64,000 bases of DNA from Pseudomonas sp. Irchel 3E20 (GTDB taxonomy: Bacteria > Pseudomonadota > Gammaproteobacteria > Pseudomonadales > Pseudomonadaceae), in assembly GCF_900187645.1 (NCBI RefSeq), contig NZ_FYEE01000004.1:124001-188000 (forward strand), written 5' to 3'. A program made the position numbers and the translations under genes. Below are positions 55,003-63,994 of this stretch, in pieces; position 1 is the first letter of the stretch; every line of letters starts with the position of its first letter. The notes beneath the pieces are model-generated. The model worked only from the letters and a program-made list of their open reading frames with translations, made no database searches and had not been told where the DNA came from.

Positions 55003-55806
55003 ATGAGCAAAAGCACCGCGATCGACAGCCTGGATCACGAATTTTCAGAGACCTGCAGGAGCGCCTGCGCCGATTATCTTAAGTACTTGGACACACTCCT
55101 CCTCCCCGTTTTTGAAGAGCTCAGAAGCCACTCTGATAACCGCTGCCTGAAGCTGCATCAGGTTATTGGGGCCAATCTCTGCGCCGCACACGCTATCGAC
55201 TACATCATCGCTATCCGGCGCGCGCTCGGTTTAAAGGAGGGCCGGGGAGCTCTGATCCAGGTGTTTGACGCTGAATATGCAGTTGCTGGTGCTCGGATCC
55301 AGGGCGGAAAGATGACGCTAGTGGATGCAGTAAACAACGCCATGAAACATATACGCATTGAGCCGAAACGCTATGAGGAATTAATTCAGCAGTACGGCCA
55401 GGTCAGCTTCGAATGCTTAGTCGAGGACGACGGCAGGATCCTTTGCCTCCTGGACGGATTTCGATTTGACTACGTCCGAGTCGTGCTTCTTCCGGTCTTG
55501 GAAGCCCTATGCACTTGGCACTTCGAAGACGAGGAGGCAGTCGCGGAGTTCGCCCGAGGCGGTATGAAAGACATGGATTTCGGAGCGCACAGCGGGATCG
55601 ATGACGACGACCCGATTGATGCCCTGATCAACGCTTGCAACCCCACGTGCATAATCTGCGATGAGGGTGAAGACGATTGCCAGTGTGCGGAGTACGTGTT
55701 CGCTGGTGAAACAGGGGAATTTGAAGCCCGGTTTGCGACCAGTGCAGAGCTTGACACCCTCCTCTACGCAGTGTCCGGCGCTTACCGGCGCGACAGGTTA
55801 GTCTGA
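55003..55806 (+). CDS. Unknown protein with cysteine-rich segment
   Basis: A 267-residue protein. The N-terminal half is helical (CADYLKYLDTLLLPVFEEL, then HAIDYIIAIRRALG). The C-terminal part is acidic with a cysteine cluster (CNPTCIICDEGEDDCQC), which may bind metal. No family recognised. A strong terminator follows. It stands alone on the + strand. Confidence 0.7.
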   Translation: MSKSTAIDSLDHEFSETCRSACADYLKYLDTLLLPVFEELRSHSDNRCLKLHQVIGANLCAAHAIDYIIAIRRALGLKEGRGALIQVFDAEYAVAGARIQGGKMTLVDAVNNAMKHIRIEPKRYEELIQQYGQVSFECLVEDDGRILCLLDGFRFDYVRVVLLPVLEALCTWHFEDEEAVAEFARGGMKDMDFGAHSGIDDDDPIDALINACNPTCIICDEGEDDCQCAEYVFAGETGEFEARFATSAELDTLLYAVSGAYRRDRLV

Positions 55807-55818
55807 GCAAGTACCTCA

Positions 55819-55855
55819 GAGGAATTCAAGAGGGCGCGAATTCCTCCGCATTTTT
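55819..55855 (+). terminator. Intrinsic terminator
   Basis: Perfect nine-base arms GAGGAATTC and GAATTCCTC with a ten-base loop, then CGCA and five T. It lies 13 bases after the stop of the preceding gene. Confidence 0.75.
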
Positions 55856-55864
55856 GGTTGCAAG

Positions 55865-56155
55865 CTAGTACGAGATCGCTTCCGCAGCGTACTGATAGGA
55901 GCGGCAGCGTGCGACAGGGTCATAAATCCTGTAATCGATCATCACCTCATCGGCGCCCGTCTGCTTGATGAAGTTGGTGAGCAACTCCCCGATCGCTTCC
56001 TTGTCACCGATGGCTGAGTATTCCAGCGTTCGCGCAAGGTCGCACCGGCGGACGTCGTTCAGACCCGCCAAGTACCCGTCGATCGGTTTGCTGAGCGGCC
56101 CAGGTCGACCCATGTGCAACTGCGCAAACCAGTGCCTGTGCGACGCACTCGTCAT
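55865..56155 (-). pseudogene. 3' fragment of an LLM-class flavin oxidoreductase
   Basis: About 96 residues matching the C-terminal end of luciferase-like monooxygenase-class (LLM) oxidoreductases: HMGRPGPLSKPIDGY, IGDKEAIGELLTNFIKQTG, then ADEVMIDYRIYDPVARCRSY. The catalytic flavin-binding part, about 240 residues, is missing. The frame starts within the stop of the upstream membrane-protein gene, so it may still be translated, but it cannot be an enzyme. Confidence 0.7.
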
Positions 56156-56652
56156 CACTGCACGACAACACCATGAGATGCTAAATCACTGATCAAGGTC
56201 TTACGGCGCAGCATTTTCGGGAGTTTGAAAATATTCCTGTAGCTGTAAAAAAGGAACACAGGAATAAGCAGCAAACCAATACCGTACGTGGCTGTGCCAA
56301 CAATCACCCCTGCGGGTACTGCAGCCAACCCGTACACAATGCCCTTCAGGAAGGTCGATTTGGCAACGAGTCGCATATGATCAAGGTCGTACTCAACCTT
56401 CCCATTGCCCTTTTCAAATGCCACAAGCACGATTGATTTTTTTCCTAAATGCTTGAAGAACCAAGTTCGGGGGGTATCAGTAGTCATCGCACCATGTCTC
56501 TTGAGGTAGTTCAGCATCACAACCTCTTTGAAGTGGTGAGTATTTCCTTCCTCATCTTCGCATCGCACCATTGTAAAAAGCGCGTCAATATCTCCGCTCG
56601 CTTTCAGATTGAAATTCTTGACAACAACTGTAATTTTTTTGAGTTCCGACAT
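56155..56652 (-). CDS. Small membrane protein
   Basis: A 165-residue protein with AAGGA six bases before the start. The first 90 residues are soluble and beta-rich (KKITVVVKNFNLKASGDID). Two hydrophobic segments lie at about 105-140 (IVYGLAAVPAGVIVGTATYG, IGLLLIPVFLFYSY). A basic tail ends it. No family recognised. It abuts the oxidoreductase remnant. Confidence 0.65.
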   Translation of the reverse strand: MSELKKITVVVKNFNLKASGDIDALFTMVRCEDEEGNTHHFKEVVMLNYLKRHGAMTTDTPRTWFFKHLGKKSIVLVAFEKGNGKVEYDLDHMRLVAKSTFLKGIVYGLAAVPAGVIVGTATYGIGLLLIPVFLFYSYRNIFKLPKMLRRKTLISDLASHGVVVQ

Positions 56653-56846
56653 GCCTTTCCTTAAATATTTGTGGAACGTTATCTGCTGGGAGTTGGCTAT
56701 ATAAAAGTTTCGAAACAGGTAAGTGCGCCCTTATTGCATGACATAGATTGCCAATCACCAAAGTTCAGGTACTGATACAACTAGTCAGCCAGCCTGCCTC
56801 GTGGATCTCGCCCCCTGCCCCGCGCTGGTATTGCAGCACAGTGGTT

Positions 56847-57152
56847 TCAAGCGTCTCCAGCATCACGTTCCGGGAGCTCGGTGACGATGACATAGTGATC
56901 ATCGCCGCTCCGGCTACGCACCAGCGTGAAGCCGCCGCGCTGCTCGACAGCGCGAACCGAGGGAGTGACGACAGTCATGCCATCGCTAATCGTTCCTGAG
57001 TGGTCTCCGTAGACAGTGGCCGCGTAGCGATCCCCCACCCGCGCTGCGTTTACTAAATAACCATCGACGGTCACGCCCCACCCTATGGCGCTCGCCCGTA
57101 CAACCCCCGTTGGGAGTTCGATCAATTCACAGGCACTCACGCTGTTCTCCAT
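56847..57152 (-). CDS. Small protein downstream of the metallophosphoesterase
   Basis: A 101-residue beta-rich protein (IGWGVTVDGYLVNAARVGDRY, VVTPSVRAVEQRGGF) with no recognised family. It begins three bases after the metallophosphoesterase stop codon, so the two genes are probably one transcript. Confidence 0.6.
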   Translation of the reverse strand: MENSVSACELIELPTGVVRASAIGWGVTVDGYLVNAARVGDRYAATVYGDHSGTISDGMTVVTPSVRAVEQRGGFTLVRSRSGDDHYVIVTELPERDAGDA

Positions 57153-57155
57153 ACC

Positions 57156-57887
57156 TCATACAATTTCAATGATTTTGCCTGGGTCAAATCCGCAGACTTC
57201 ACCTGGATAACCTCGTTGGTTCGACACCAGTCGGCACCCGCTCAATACGGTGTCGATGGAGTAATGGGTATGGCCGAACGCCCAGAAGTCGGCCTGCTCC
57301 ACCAGAGAGTGCCATGTGTTGTAGTACGCGGCGCTGACATGCCCATCGTGCTCATCACCCGCCACCTCAGCCAATGGAGCGTGGTGAGTGACAACGAATG
57401 TTTTCCCCGCGAATGGCCGGCTCAACTCCAGGCTAAGAAACTCCCGTGTCGCGTGGTTCTTGGCAATAAGGTCGGCCGGCCGCAGGCGCCGATAATTCGA
57501 GTCGGCTCTGATCATGTTGAAGTCGTTCATCACCCGGCCGCAGGTCATGGATGCGGCGACCGTATCGCCCGTCGAAGAAAAATCCGTCCATGCGGTACCC
57601 ACCAGGAATCTCACATTCCCAAAGACCCACGACTCGTTTTCAAGCACGTGAACGTGAGGGGCCGCTGCCGCTCGCATCTTCTCGATTGTTCGATCGATAT
57701 GCCCTTTGTAGCACTCATGATTTCCAGCGCAGTACACGACTGGAGCTTTGAAGGTCTCATTTGCCCACAAAACACCCCGCGCTTGCAGATCGATGTCGCC
57801 GGCGAGCATCACCACATCCACCGACACATCTGGGGGGATGAAGCGGTCGAATTCGTTGTGCAGGTCTGAGTAGATCAGGACTTTCAT
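57156..57887 (-). CDS. Calcineurin-like metallophosphoesterase
   Basis: A 243-residue soluble phosphoesterase with all metal-binding motifs: YSDLH (D8, H10), LAGDID (D31), CAGNHE (55-58), VTHHAP and FGHTHYS. Two metal ions are expected. The family hydrolyses phosphomonoesters, cyclic nucleotides or nucleic acid ends. Substrate unknown. A cyclic-nucleotide role cannot be excluded in view of the defence setting but is not supported by any nearby cyclase. Confidence 0.88.
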   Translation of the reverse strand: MKVLIYSDLHNEFDRFIPPDVSVDVVMLAGDIDLQARGVLWANETFKAPVVYCAGNHECYKGHIDRTIEKMRAAAAPHVHVLENESWVFGNVRFLVGTAWTDFSSTGDTVAASMTCGRVMNDFNMIRADSNYRRLRPADLIAKNHATREFLSLELSRPFAGKTFVVTHHAPLAEVAGDEHDGHVSAAYYNTWHSLVEQADFWAFGHTHYSIDTVLSGCRLVSNQRGYPGEVCGFDPGKIIEIV

Positions 57888-58054
57888 AAGCTGGTGATTT
57901 TGGCCTTGCTGCCGGGATGCGACTAACCGGGTCGAGGCCCAATTCGATGCTTGGCAGAGCTGATGTTCGATTCAAGCATATATTGATGCGACTGCCTGAC
58001 TGCGGGCCATACGGGCTAGCGATCGGTCGTCCGTCAAAGGACATGACTATAGGC

Positions 58055-58076
58055 ATTTGCTTTTGACAAAGCAAAT
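58055..58076. promoter_or_regulatory. Perfect palindrome upstream of the XRE gene
   Basis: Nine-base arms ATTTGCTTT and AAAGCAAAT around TGAC, ending 33 bases before the XRE start codon. This is the expected place and symmetry for a dimeric repressor operator. TTGACA within it may also be a -35 box. Confidence 0.6.
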
Positions 58077-58108
58077 TCAGCATATCGTTCCGTTTGCCGG
58101 GAACGCTT

Positions 58109-58582
58109 ATGTCACTTCGCAACGCTTACGCCTCTGCCTTGCAATTCCTTCGAATGCGCCGCGAGTCTTCGCAGCAGGCGTTAGCAGAGGCTGCCGACCC
58201 TTCCTACATCAGCCGATTGGAAGCAGGCCGCCGTTCAGTGACACTCGACGTTAGCCAAAACCTCGCTCAAGGGCTCGGAGTGGATCCCCTCACCCTGTTG
58301 GTACTAGCGTATGCAGCGCAGCGTGGTCAGACACCGCAAGAGGTTCTGCATCACCTTGAGGCAGATCTCTCCGCAGATGGTTTAATGACCTGTGAAATTC
58401 CGTCCCAACCTTCCCGAGACCCGCATCCGGGGATTGCTGCAGCGCGGGAACTAAGAGCAAAAATCAAAGCGCTTAGCGATCAAGGGCTGGCTCCTGTCGA
58501 GGTGGCCAAAAGCCTGGGCATTTCGAGACAGCGGGTCGCACATCATCTAAAAATGATAAGTGGTGACAAAAGCTGCAGCTAA
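58109..58582 (+). CDS. XRE-family regulator with second C-terminal HTH
   Basis: A 157-residue protein. Residues 7-62 form an XRE helix-turn-helix (LRMRRESSQQALAEAAD, then YISRLEAGRRSV). A second helix-turn-helix near the C-terminus (VEVAKSLGISRQRVAHHLK) is of the resolvase/GntR-like recognition type. The start at 58109 follows GGGA. A palindromic operator lies upstream. The gene is divergent from the metallophosphoesterase and next to the end of the transposition operon. It may control one or both. Confidence 0.82.
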   Translation: MSLRNAYASALQFLRMRRESSQQALAEAADPSYISRLEAGRRSVTLDVSQNLAQGLGVDPLTLLVLAYAAQRGQTPQEVLHHLEADLSADGLMTCEIPSQPSRDPHPGIAAARELRAKIKALSDQGLAPVEVAKSLGISRQRVAHHLKMISGDKSCS

Positions 58583-58756
58583 TAAGAATTGATTCTGCAT
58601 ATACGACCGGAGCCTAGAGAGGTGCTCGCACAGGTGGATAAAACTCCCTATGGGAAACATGCAGAGTCCCTGCGGACATAAGGATTCGCGGGCATAGCTT
58701 CACCTTACTGTTATTATTCAACGAACGCCGGCATCGTGTGTTAGCTAAAGCGATTA

Positions 58757-60262
58757 CTAAATCCTCAAATACCTATAAGAACCCAGCCGCCATCGCCGAT
58801 CTGTAAGTACACATAGCCTACCTTGCTCGGAAAAAAAATACTCACCCTGATCGGCGATAAGATCAGGAGATGCATAATTCTCTTTCAAACAGTTGCGTTT
58901 GCAACGTAACTCAGTCATCTCTGACAAGTACGTAGGCGCCGGATAGTATAACCCGTAATCGCTAGAGCCGAAGCATTCATCTTGAGTGACAATGTTATCT
59001 ATAGATGCAATATTGGCTGAGGCCCATGGGTGGAGTCTCACGCTCTCCAAAATAACAATAGTTTCATTCGATTGCTCCGAAACAACAAGACCTGCCCATA
59101 TTTCATAAAACTGCGCAAGTAAGAGATTCAAATCTTTAGCGAGCAGCGATATTGGTCTAGGATAGACTGGCTCCGATCGAGGTATCCTGTAGGCACGAGC
59201 TTTCTTTTTCAAAGCTGAATCAACGGTACGTACATCATGAATATTCACAAGCCAACATGCGTAGGCCACGGAAACACAGCAAGTGTGTTCGTATTCTAAG
59301 CCCATGCGATGATTTGCTTTGAGGGAAGCGAAAGACTTGAAGCACCGGCGGTGCCTTGCCAGATACCGCCTTCTGACATATCTACAAATCGATTTGACAC
59401 ACGCAATTTGATCAGTCTTAAAGCTACACTGCATACCCATGTCACGAATTTTTTCTTGGCGAATACTCTGCCAACCTTTAACTAATGGCTCATCCTTTTG
59501 ACACCAAGCTGTGGCTGCGTGAGGGATATTCAACCTAGATACTGGATAGTCTGTTATAATATCGAAACCCGTCGGCACGTCGATCTTTGGCTCTAAAAAC
59601 CTTAAAATATAGTCAGTATCTTTAGAACTATAGTATCCCGTTAGCCCCAGCCACCGGTATAGATCATTTCCACACCGATCCTTTGCAGTCTTCAGCCAAT
59701 CTAAAAAAAATTCATGCCATCGTTCAACAAAGTTAAACACTGGGTTGGACAGATCACATACCGGCATTCGCTCTATAATCGCCTTAACGTGATCGCAATG
59801 ATTGCCTAATAAAAAATCACGAGTATGTACGCTGGAACGATCTAAATAATCAAGCGCAAAATAACAGCTGCGGCAAGCTAATAACTGCTTTCCATGCCAT
59901 GGGCAGTGGGTAATTTCCTCAAGAAAAAATAGTGATGAATGATATCCCATAGCAATGCACAATTCACAGTGACGGATGGTCTGCTTCGATCCAACTCGCC
60001 TGCCCACTACATTTTCAATGAACGAGTTAGTTAATGCACTTGCAGGCAACTGTATCGCTTTCTCTAATCGCTCCTGACTAATTGAGCCAGCGCCCCACCA
60101 GCGAAATTTTTGGGTACCCCAGTCAATATTTTCATTTTTGATCAATTCAACAACTTGCTTACCTTGAACACGGTTGATTACCAAAATTTTTAGCAAGATC
60201 AGCCAGAGCGACTCGCAACTAGCCAATTTTCTGATAAACGAAAACACGGAACCCTTGTGCAT
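58757..60262 (-). CDS. tniQ: TniQ/TnsD-family target-selection protein
   Basis: A 501-residue protein with a TniQ-type zinc module: C99, C102, H108, then THCPWHGKQLLACRSC with C120, H123, C130 and C133. The N-terminal helices and the long C-terminal region fit TnsD-like proteins, which bind a chromosomal attachment site or connect to a targeting complex. The start overlaps the stop of the TnsC gene (TAATG). Sequence is AT-rich like the other transposition genes. Which target it recognises cannot be read. Confidence 0.82.
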   Translation of the reverse strand: MHKGSVFSFIRKLASCESLWLILLKILVINRVQGKQVVELIKNENIDWGTQKFRWWGAGSISQERLEKAIQLPASALTNSFIENVVGRRVGSKQTIRHCELCIAMGYHSSLFFLEEITHCPWHGKQLLACRSCYFALDYLDRSSVHTRDFLLGNHCDHVKAIIERMPVCDLSNPVFNFVERWHEFFLDWLKTAKDRCGNDLYRWLGLTGYYSSKDTDYILRFLEPKIDVPTGFDIITDYPVSRLNIPHAATAWCQKDEPLVKGWQSIRQEKIRDMGMQCSFKTDQIACVKSICRYVRRRYLARHRRCFKSFASLKANHRMGLEYEHTCCVSVAYACWLVNIHDVRTVDSALKKKARAYRIPRSEPVYPRPISLLAKDLNLLLAQFYEIWAGLVVSEQSNETIVILESVRLHPWASANIASIDNIVTQDECFGSSDYGLYYPAPTYLSEMTELRCKRNCLKENYASPDLIADQGEYFFSEQGRLCVLTDRRWRLGSYRYLRI

Positions 60263-61245
60263 TATTCGTACCCTGTGGGCAACTTATCTCCCATTAATGC
60301 AGAGACTTGCTGCATGTCAGACTTAACGATAGATTTAATTACATGCTCTTTAGTTAATGCAAATCCATCTGCATCATCGTCCCTAGCGCTAATAAGAAGA
60401 TACGCCAAGGCCAGAAACATGTTCTCGGTGGGAATCAGCGAAGCACCAACGCTTTTGATATGTTCAATGGATTCGCTAAAAATAAGTTCAGCAAGACTAT
60501 CTAATCTAAACCCTGAGTCGAATGCTTTTGGCAGAAAGAACCTTGTATAACTACACCCACTACCCCGTGGATAGGTCATGTCTTGATCAAATGCGCTCAG
60601 CGTTTCCTTCAACCAGTCTGCAGATACACAGCCAACAAACTCCACTTTCCGACTGAAGAATCGGCCCAATAATGCCATGTGCCGTCCTTTATGGAGAGAA
60701 GTTATCAATCCTTTTATTTGCTCTTGAGCAAACCCGATCGTCGTCAATTGTACTTCACTAAGACTCAGCCTGTTCTGGATTACTTGCAGATGCTGAAGGT
60801 CTTTATAGGTTAAAGCCTGCATTTCATCGACCACGAGAATAAAGTGCGTATCCCCTAAACTTGCCAGCTCGCAAATAATATGGTTCATCACTGCGTCTCG
60901 CAGATTGCTTAGCTTCTCTTTAACCCTAGTCTCAAGCTTCATAGCTTTGACCATCGTTTGTATGATGTTTTCTTCACCAGTCACGTCGACAGTTAAAAAT
61001 AGTATGTATCGTTCCGGAAACTCTTCACGCAGGAACTTGACGATAGCCGTGGCGCACTGCGTTTTCCCCATACGAGAAAGGGACTGGAAATACACGCTTG
61101 GCATCCGTAGCCAGACTTGCTCGCTGATCTGATCATATGCCCAGTTAATGGTCGGTGTGACGACAAGGTATTTTCCGAGCACTAGTGGGTGGCTATTCAT
61201 TAATAAATCACGAGCCTTAGTATCATGAGGTTCATAATCGCTCAT
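60262..61245 (-). CDS. tnsC: TnsC-type AAA+ regulator of transposition
   Basis: A 327-residue ATPase with Walker A SLSRMGKTQ (about 55-63), Walker B FILVVDEM (D140, E141) and a following sensor segment. It has the gene order and size of TnsC/TniB proteins, which connect the target selector to the transposase. GGAGAG precedes the ATG. It is coupled to TniQ and follows TnsB after 14 bases. Confidence 0.85.
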   Translation of the reverse strand: MSDYEPHDTKARDLLMNSHPLVLGKYLVVTPTINWAYDQISEQVWLRMPSVYFQSLSRMGKTQCATAIVKFLREEFPERYILFLTVDVTGEENIIQTMVKAMKLETRVKEKLSNLRDAVMNHIICELASLGDTHFILVVDEMQALTYKDLQHLQVIQNRLSLSEVQLTTIGFAQEQIKGLITSLHKGRHMALLGRFFSRKVEFVGCVSADWLKETLSAFDQDMTYPRGSGCSYTRFFLPKAFDSGFRLDSLAELIFSESIEHIKSVGASLIPTENMFLALAYLLISARDDDADGFALTKEHVIKSIVKSDMQQVSALMGDKLPTGYE

Positions 61246-61259
61246 CGTATCTCTCCGCT

Positions 61260-63278
61260 TTAATCAAGAGACTTCTTGCGCGTAATGGTTCGGGGTGGCT
61301 TAATAGAATTGTAGCCTTTAGTCGGATCTGGAGTATCCACCTTGGTTGTCGGTCGGCCATCAATCTTTAAACTTCCAACCAGTTGATCAATATCCGCCTG
61401 GGCCTCCATCGAAACTTTCTTGAATTCGGTAGCGGCAGCCGCATCTTGCTTAGATTTTGGAGTTACAGCGACTTTATCCTTAGACTTTTTCAAGCCTTGA
61501 GCCTTGGCATTAAGATAGTTCATATAAGCCGTGATGGGACAGTCCGAATGCGCGAGGATAATGACTCTATCTCTGATTAGTTTAATAGCCGCTTTTCGCG
61601 TAGCCCGGCTATGCCGCATCTTGTCCCATCCTGCCGTTGCCTTGAGCTCTCCGAGTATTTGCCCGTCGGGAAGATAAGCCTCAACAGATCTCATGTCAGC
61701 TTCATCTATGAGCACCGTCAGGGTCTCGCCTTTCAACCACATCGAATTACTCAGAAGCTCACTTTTATACCTTACTCGCTCGATTTCGATGAATGGTCGC
61801 ACGCCATCTTCTGGGTACGCCCTGACCTTGACCTTCTGCGTTGTTTTTTTGAACGTAAGTAGCGGGATAACCTCCTCAAGAGGTCTTCTTGGGATGAAGG
61901 ACTGATCGTCAGCCGCTAGAATCTGTTCGATCTGTTTCAACGGACTTGTACCATAGTTCCCTTCAGTTGGAAGGCAGTTATACCTAGCGCAAAAGTAGTC
62001 CATGATCTCTTCAACAGCATCGGCTTCTACATGGTATTTTATGGCCGTATCAGCAGCCTCTTTACCTTCTCCCGGCTTCGAGCCTGTGGAGTTAGGCAAA
62101 CGCTGTATCATAGCCGCAACATCTCTAAATAAACGCTCGATACTCGGTCTGATCTCGAACTTGCCTGGCGCACCATAACATAAGGACGACCCGAGCATTC
62201 TACGTAGCTCCGTCGAGACATCTGCCGACTGATGTGCTAACGCATTGTCGAAGAATATGCTGGCGGGCAAGGCATTGTGAAGTTGGGGAAATATCTCACC
62301 AGGATATCCAGCACCTTCTGGGGTTGTTAAACACAATAGATTCGTACTCGGCCTTGGTAGCTGTGCCCTCAGTGCCTCAGTGATGACCTGAATGATATCT
62401 TGAGCATTCACCTCAGGCTTGTAAACTATTCGCCACCACCAAACAGCACCTGAAGCGCGCTCAACTATTGCGATAAAGCACAATCGTTTTAGAGTGACAT
62501 AAGTAAGATGACCGCTAGGGTTTCTCATCCCGACTACAAATATAGCATCCGTCTTGTACGTGTCTATCTCAAACACATCCATGAACTTTTCGAGTTTAAG
62601 GATGGATTCAACTCCAGTCCCAACTGATAGCTGTGCCATGGCACGCGACCGCCCATTTAGCACAACGGACATGGCATAGTTTTTCCCCTCGACTTTTTTT
62701 ATAAGGCTACAGATGCTTCTATAACCCTGCAAATCGGCATTAAAGGGCCATTCAGTTTCTGGGTGCCCATTATCCTTAAGATACTTAACAAAGAAAGAAT
62801 GCAAAGCTGCAGGCTTTATATTTCTTTCAACTATCTTGGATCCATTTTTTCTTGGGAGTATTTTTTGAATTAGCTTTTCGTGTAGTTCTGGATATTTTTT
62901 CAACAAGGCTTCGAAAGCGCCGGCATACCCTCCGCGTCCGGAGGGCTTATTGCTTTTCGGAGCTGTAACTCTAGTGTAAGACGTGGTTCTGATGTGGGGA
63001 ATCAAAGCTCGATAACCATACACCAAACCGTCTGAATGAATTTTCATGCACCGTTCAATTAGCCTTGACAAGTCAGACCTTCGAACGCCCGTCTGGCTCT
63101 CGATAGAATCAAGCGCCTCACCTTTTATATATAGATCAACTGCAAATTTCCTCTTTTTAAATAGTTCGCCACTGTCCGCAGCTAACAGTTCGATCAAAAC
63201 AGGAGGCCACGGTTGCGTCGCTATTATTCCGGAAATTATCACTGAACGTGGACGTCTACCTTTCATTTTAGCGCCCAT
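61260..63278 (-). CDS. tnsB: TnsB-type DDE transposase
   Basis: A 672-residue transposase of the Mu/Tn7 class. The RNase H-like catalytic triad is D239 (in FEIDTYKTD), D344 (IFFDNALAHQ) and E381 (RPSIERLF), with spacing of 36 between the last two. The N-terminal 200 residues contain helix-turn-helix-like segments for end binding. The C-terminus is basic and likely contacts TnsC. The start overlaps the TnsA gene. This protein would join 3' ends of the element. Confidence 0.9.
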   Translation of the reverse strand: MGAKMKGRRPRSVIISGIIATQPWPPVLIELLAADSGELFKKRKFAVDLYIKGEALDSIESQTGVRRSDLSRLIERCMKIHSDGLVYGYRALIPHIRTTSYTRVTAPKSNKPSGRGGYAGAFEALLKKYPELHEKLIQKILPRKNGSKIVERNIKPAALHSFFVKYLKDNGHPETEWPFNADLQGYRSICSLIKKVEGKNYAMSVVLNGRSRAMAQLSVGTGVESILKLEKFMDVFEIDTYKTDAIFVVGMRNPSGHLTYVTLKRLCFIAIVERASGAVWWWRIVYKPEVNAQDIIQVITEALRAQLPRPSTNLLCLTTPEGAGYPGEIFPQLHNALPASIFFDNALAHQSADVSTELRRMLGSSLCYGAPGKFEIRPSIERLFRDVAAMIQRLPNSTGSKPGEGKEAADTAIKYHVEADAVEEIMDYFCARYNCLPTEGNYGTSPLKQIEQILAADDQSFIPRRPLEEVIPLLTFKKTTQKVKVRAYPEDGVRPFIEIERVRYKSELLSNSMWLKGETLTVLIDEADMRSVEAYLPDGQILGELKATAGWDKMRHSRATRKAAIKLIRDRVIILAHSDCPITAYMNYLNAKAQGLKKSKDKVAVTPKSKQDAAAATEFKKVSMEAQADIDQLVGSLKIDGRPTTKVDTPDPTKGYNSIKPPRTITRKKSLD

Positions 63279-63934
63279 CTTGTAGCGCGCCCTAAGCCTC
63301 TGGCCACTATGTCGTGAACCACTACTTTTCCTTGTAGTATGAATTTAGCGAAGACGCCCATTACAATCATAGTGTCATACTGTATGCACTGTTCGATTAA
63401 TTCTCCGACGGTACCCTCACGCATCATCTTCAAGAGATTAAGAATATTGTCCTGTTCAAACTTCCATGCTTTGCAGCGAATTTGTGCAACAAAAGGCAAG
63501 ATGCCGAATAATGTCGCAGCATACTTCGAATGATGAGCTATAAAATCCTCCGTTACGGCCTTGTACAGGAATTTTCCAGGCTCACCATTTTTGTCTAAAC
63601 AATCGACTTCATATGCTGCCTCTTTGTCAGCGGCACTTGAAATATGGTGATATTCTTCCTTACCATCCCTCAATACAACCTTGATCAATTCGAGAGATCG
63701 ATATTTTTCTGTATCCCCAAGCCTAACCTGTACAATAGAACCAAATTCGAAGCTTCTGATGTTGGGATCAGACTCCAAAATAGAAAGCCAATATACCAAC
63801 TCATTATTGCTGGCAAGAGAAATATCCTGATCAAGCTTTGGGCTAAAGCAAATCCATAGATTGTTCGAGGTATTAGTTCTTTTCCCGTGGGCTGAAGCTA
63901 GCTTGCCACGCATTTGGCTTTTGAGTGAGGGCAT
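63263..63934 (-). CDS. tnsA: TnsA-like protein, catalytic residues uncertain
   Basis: A 223-residue protein in the position of tnsA, with AGGA 8 bases before its ATG. The segment ELVYWLSILESDPNIRSFEF corresponds to the N-terminal pattern of TnsA endonucleases (glutamate, then the DP-x-I-x-x-F stretch). The following strands, where an aspartate and a (Q/E)-x-K pair are expected, read YRSLELIKVVLRDGKEEYHHIS and do not show the motif clearly. The protein may therefore be a structural TnsA with weak or absent nuclease activity. It overlaps tnsB by 16 bases. Confidence 0.72.
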   Translation of the reverse strand: MPSLKSQMRGKLASAHGKRTNTSNNLWICFSPKLDQDISLASNNELVYWLSILESDPNIRSFEFGSIVQVRLGDTEKYRSLELIKVVLRDGKEEYHHISSAADKEAAYEVDCLDKNGEPGKFLYKAVTEDFIAHHSKYAATLFGILPFVAQIRCKAWKFEQDNILNLLKMMREGTVGELIEQCIQYDTMIVMGVFAKFILQGKVVVHDIVARGLGRATRWALK

Positions 63935-63965
63935 GACAAGTTCCTAAGTTCCAGTGAACACTTAA

Positions 63966-63994
63966 GCTATCGCATAGGTTCACGGCTCCGTCAA
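63966..63994 (-). promoter_or_regulatory. Candidate promoter of the tnsABC-tniQ operon
   Basis: On the minus strand TTGACG and GATAGC are separated by 17 bases, about 30 bases before the tnsA ATG. GTGAAC and GTTCAC form a short inverted repeat within it, which may bind the transposase at the element end or a repressor. Confidence 0.4.

Noticed and set aside
57156..57887. Metallophosphoesterase as part of a cyclic-nucleotide defence system
   Set aside because: No cyclase or nucleotidyltransferase gene lies nearby, so a signalling role is unsupported.
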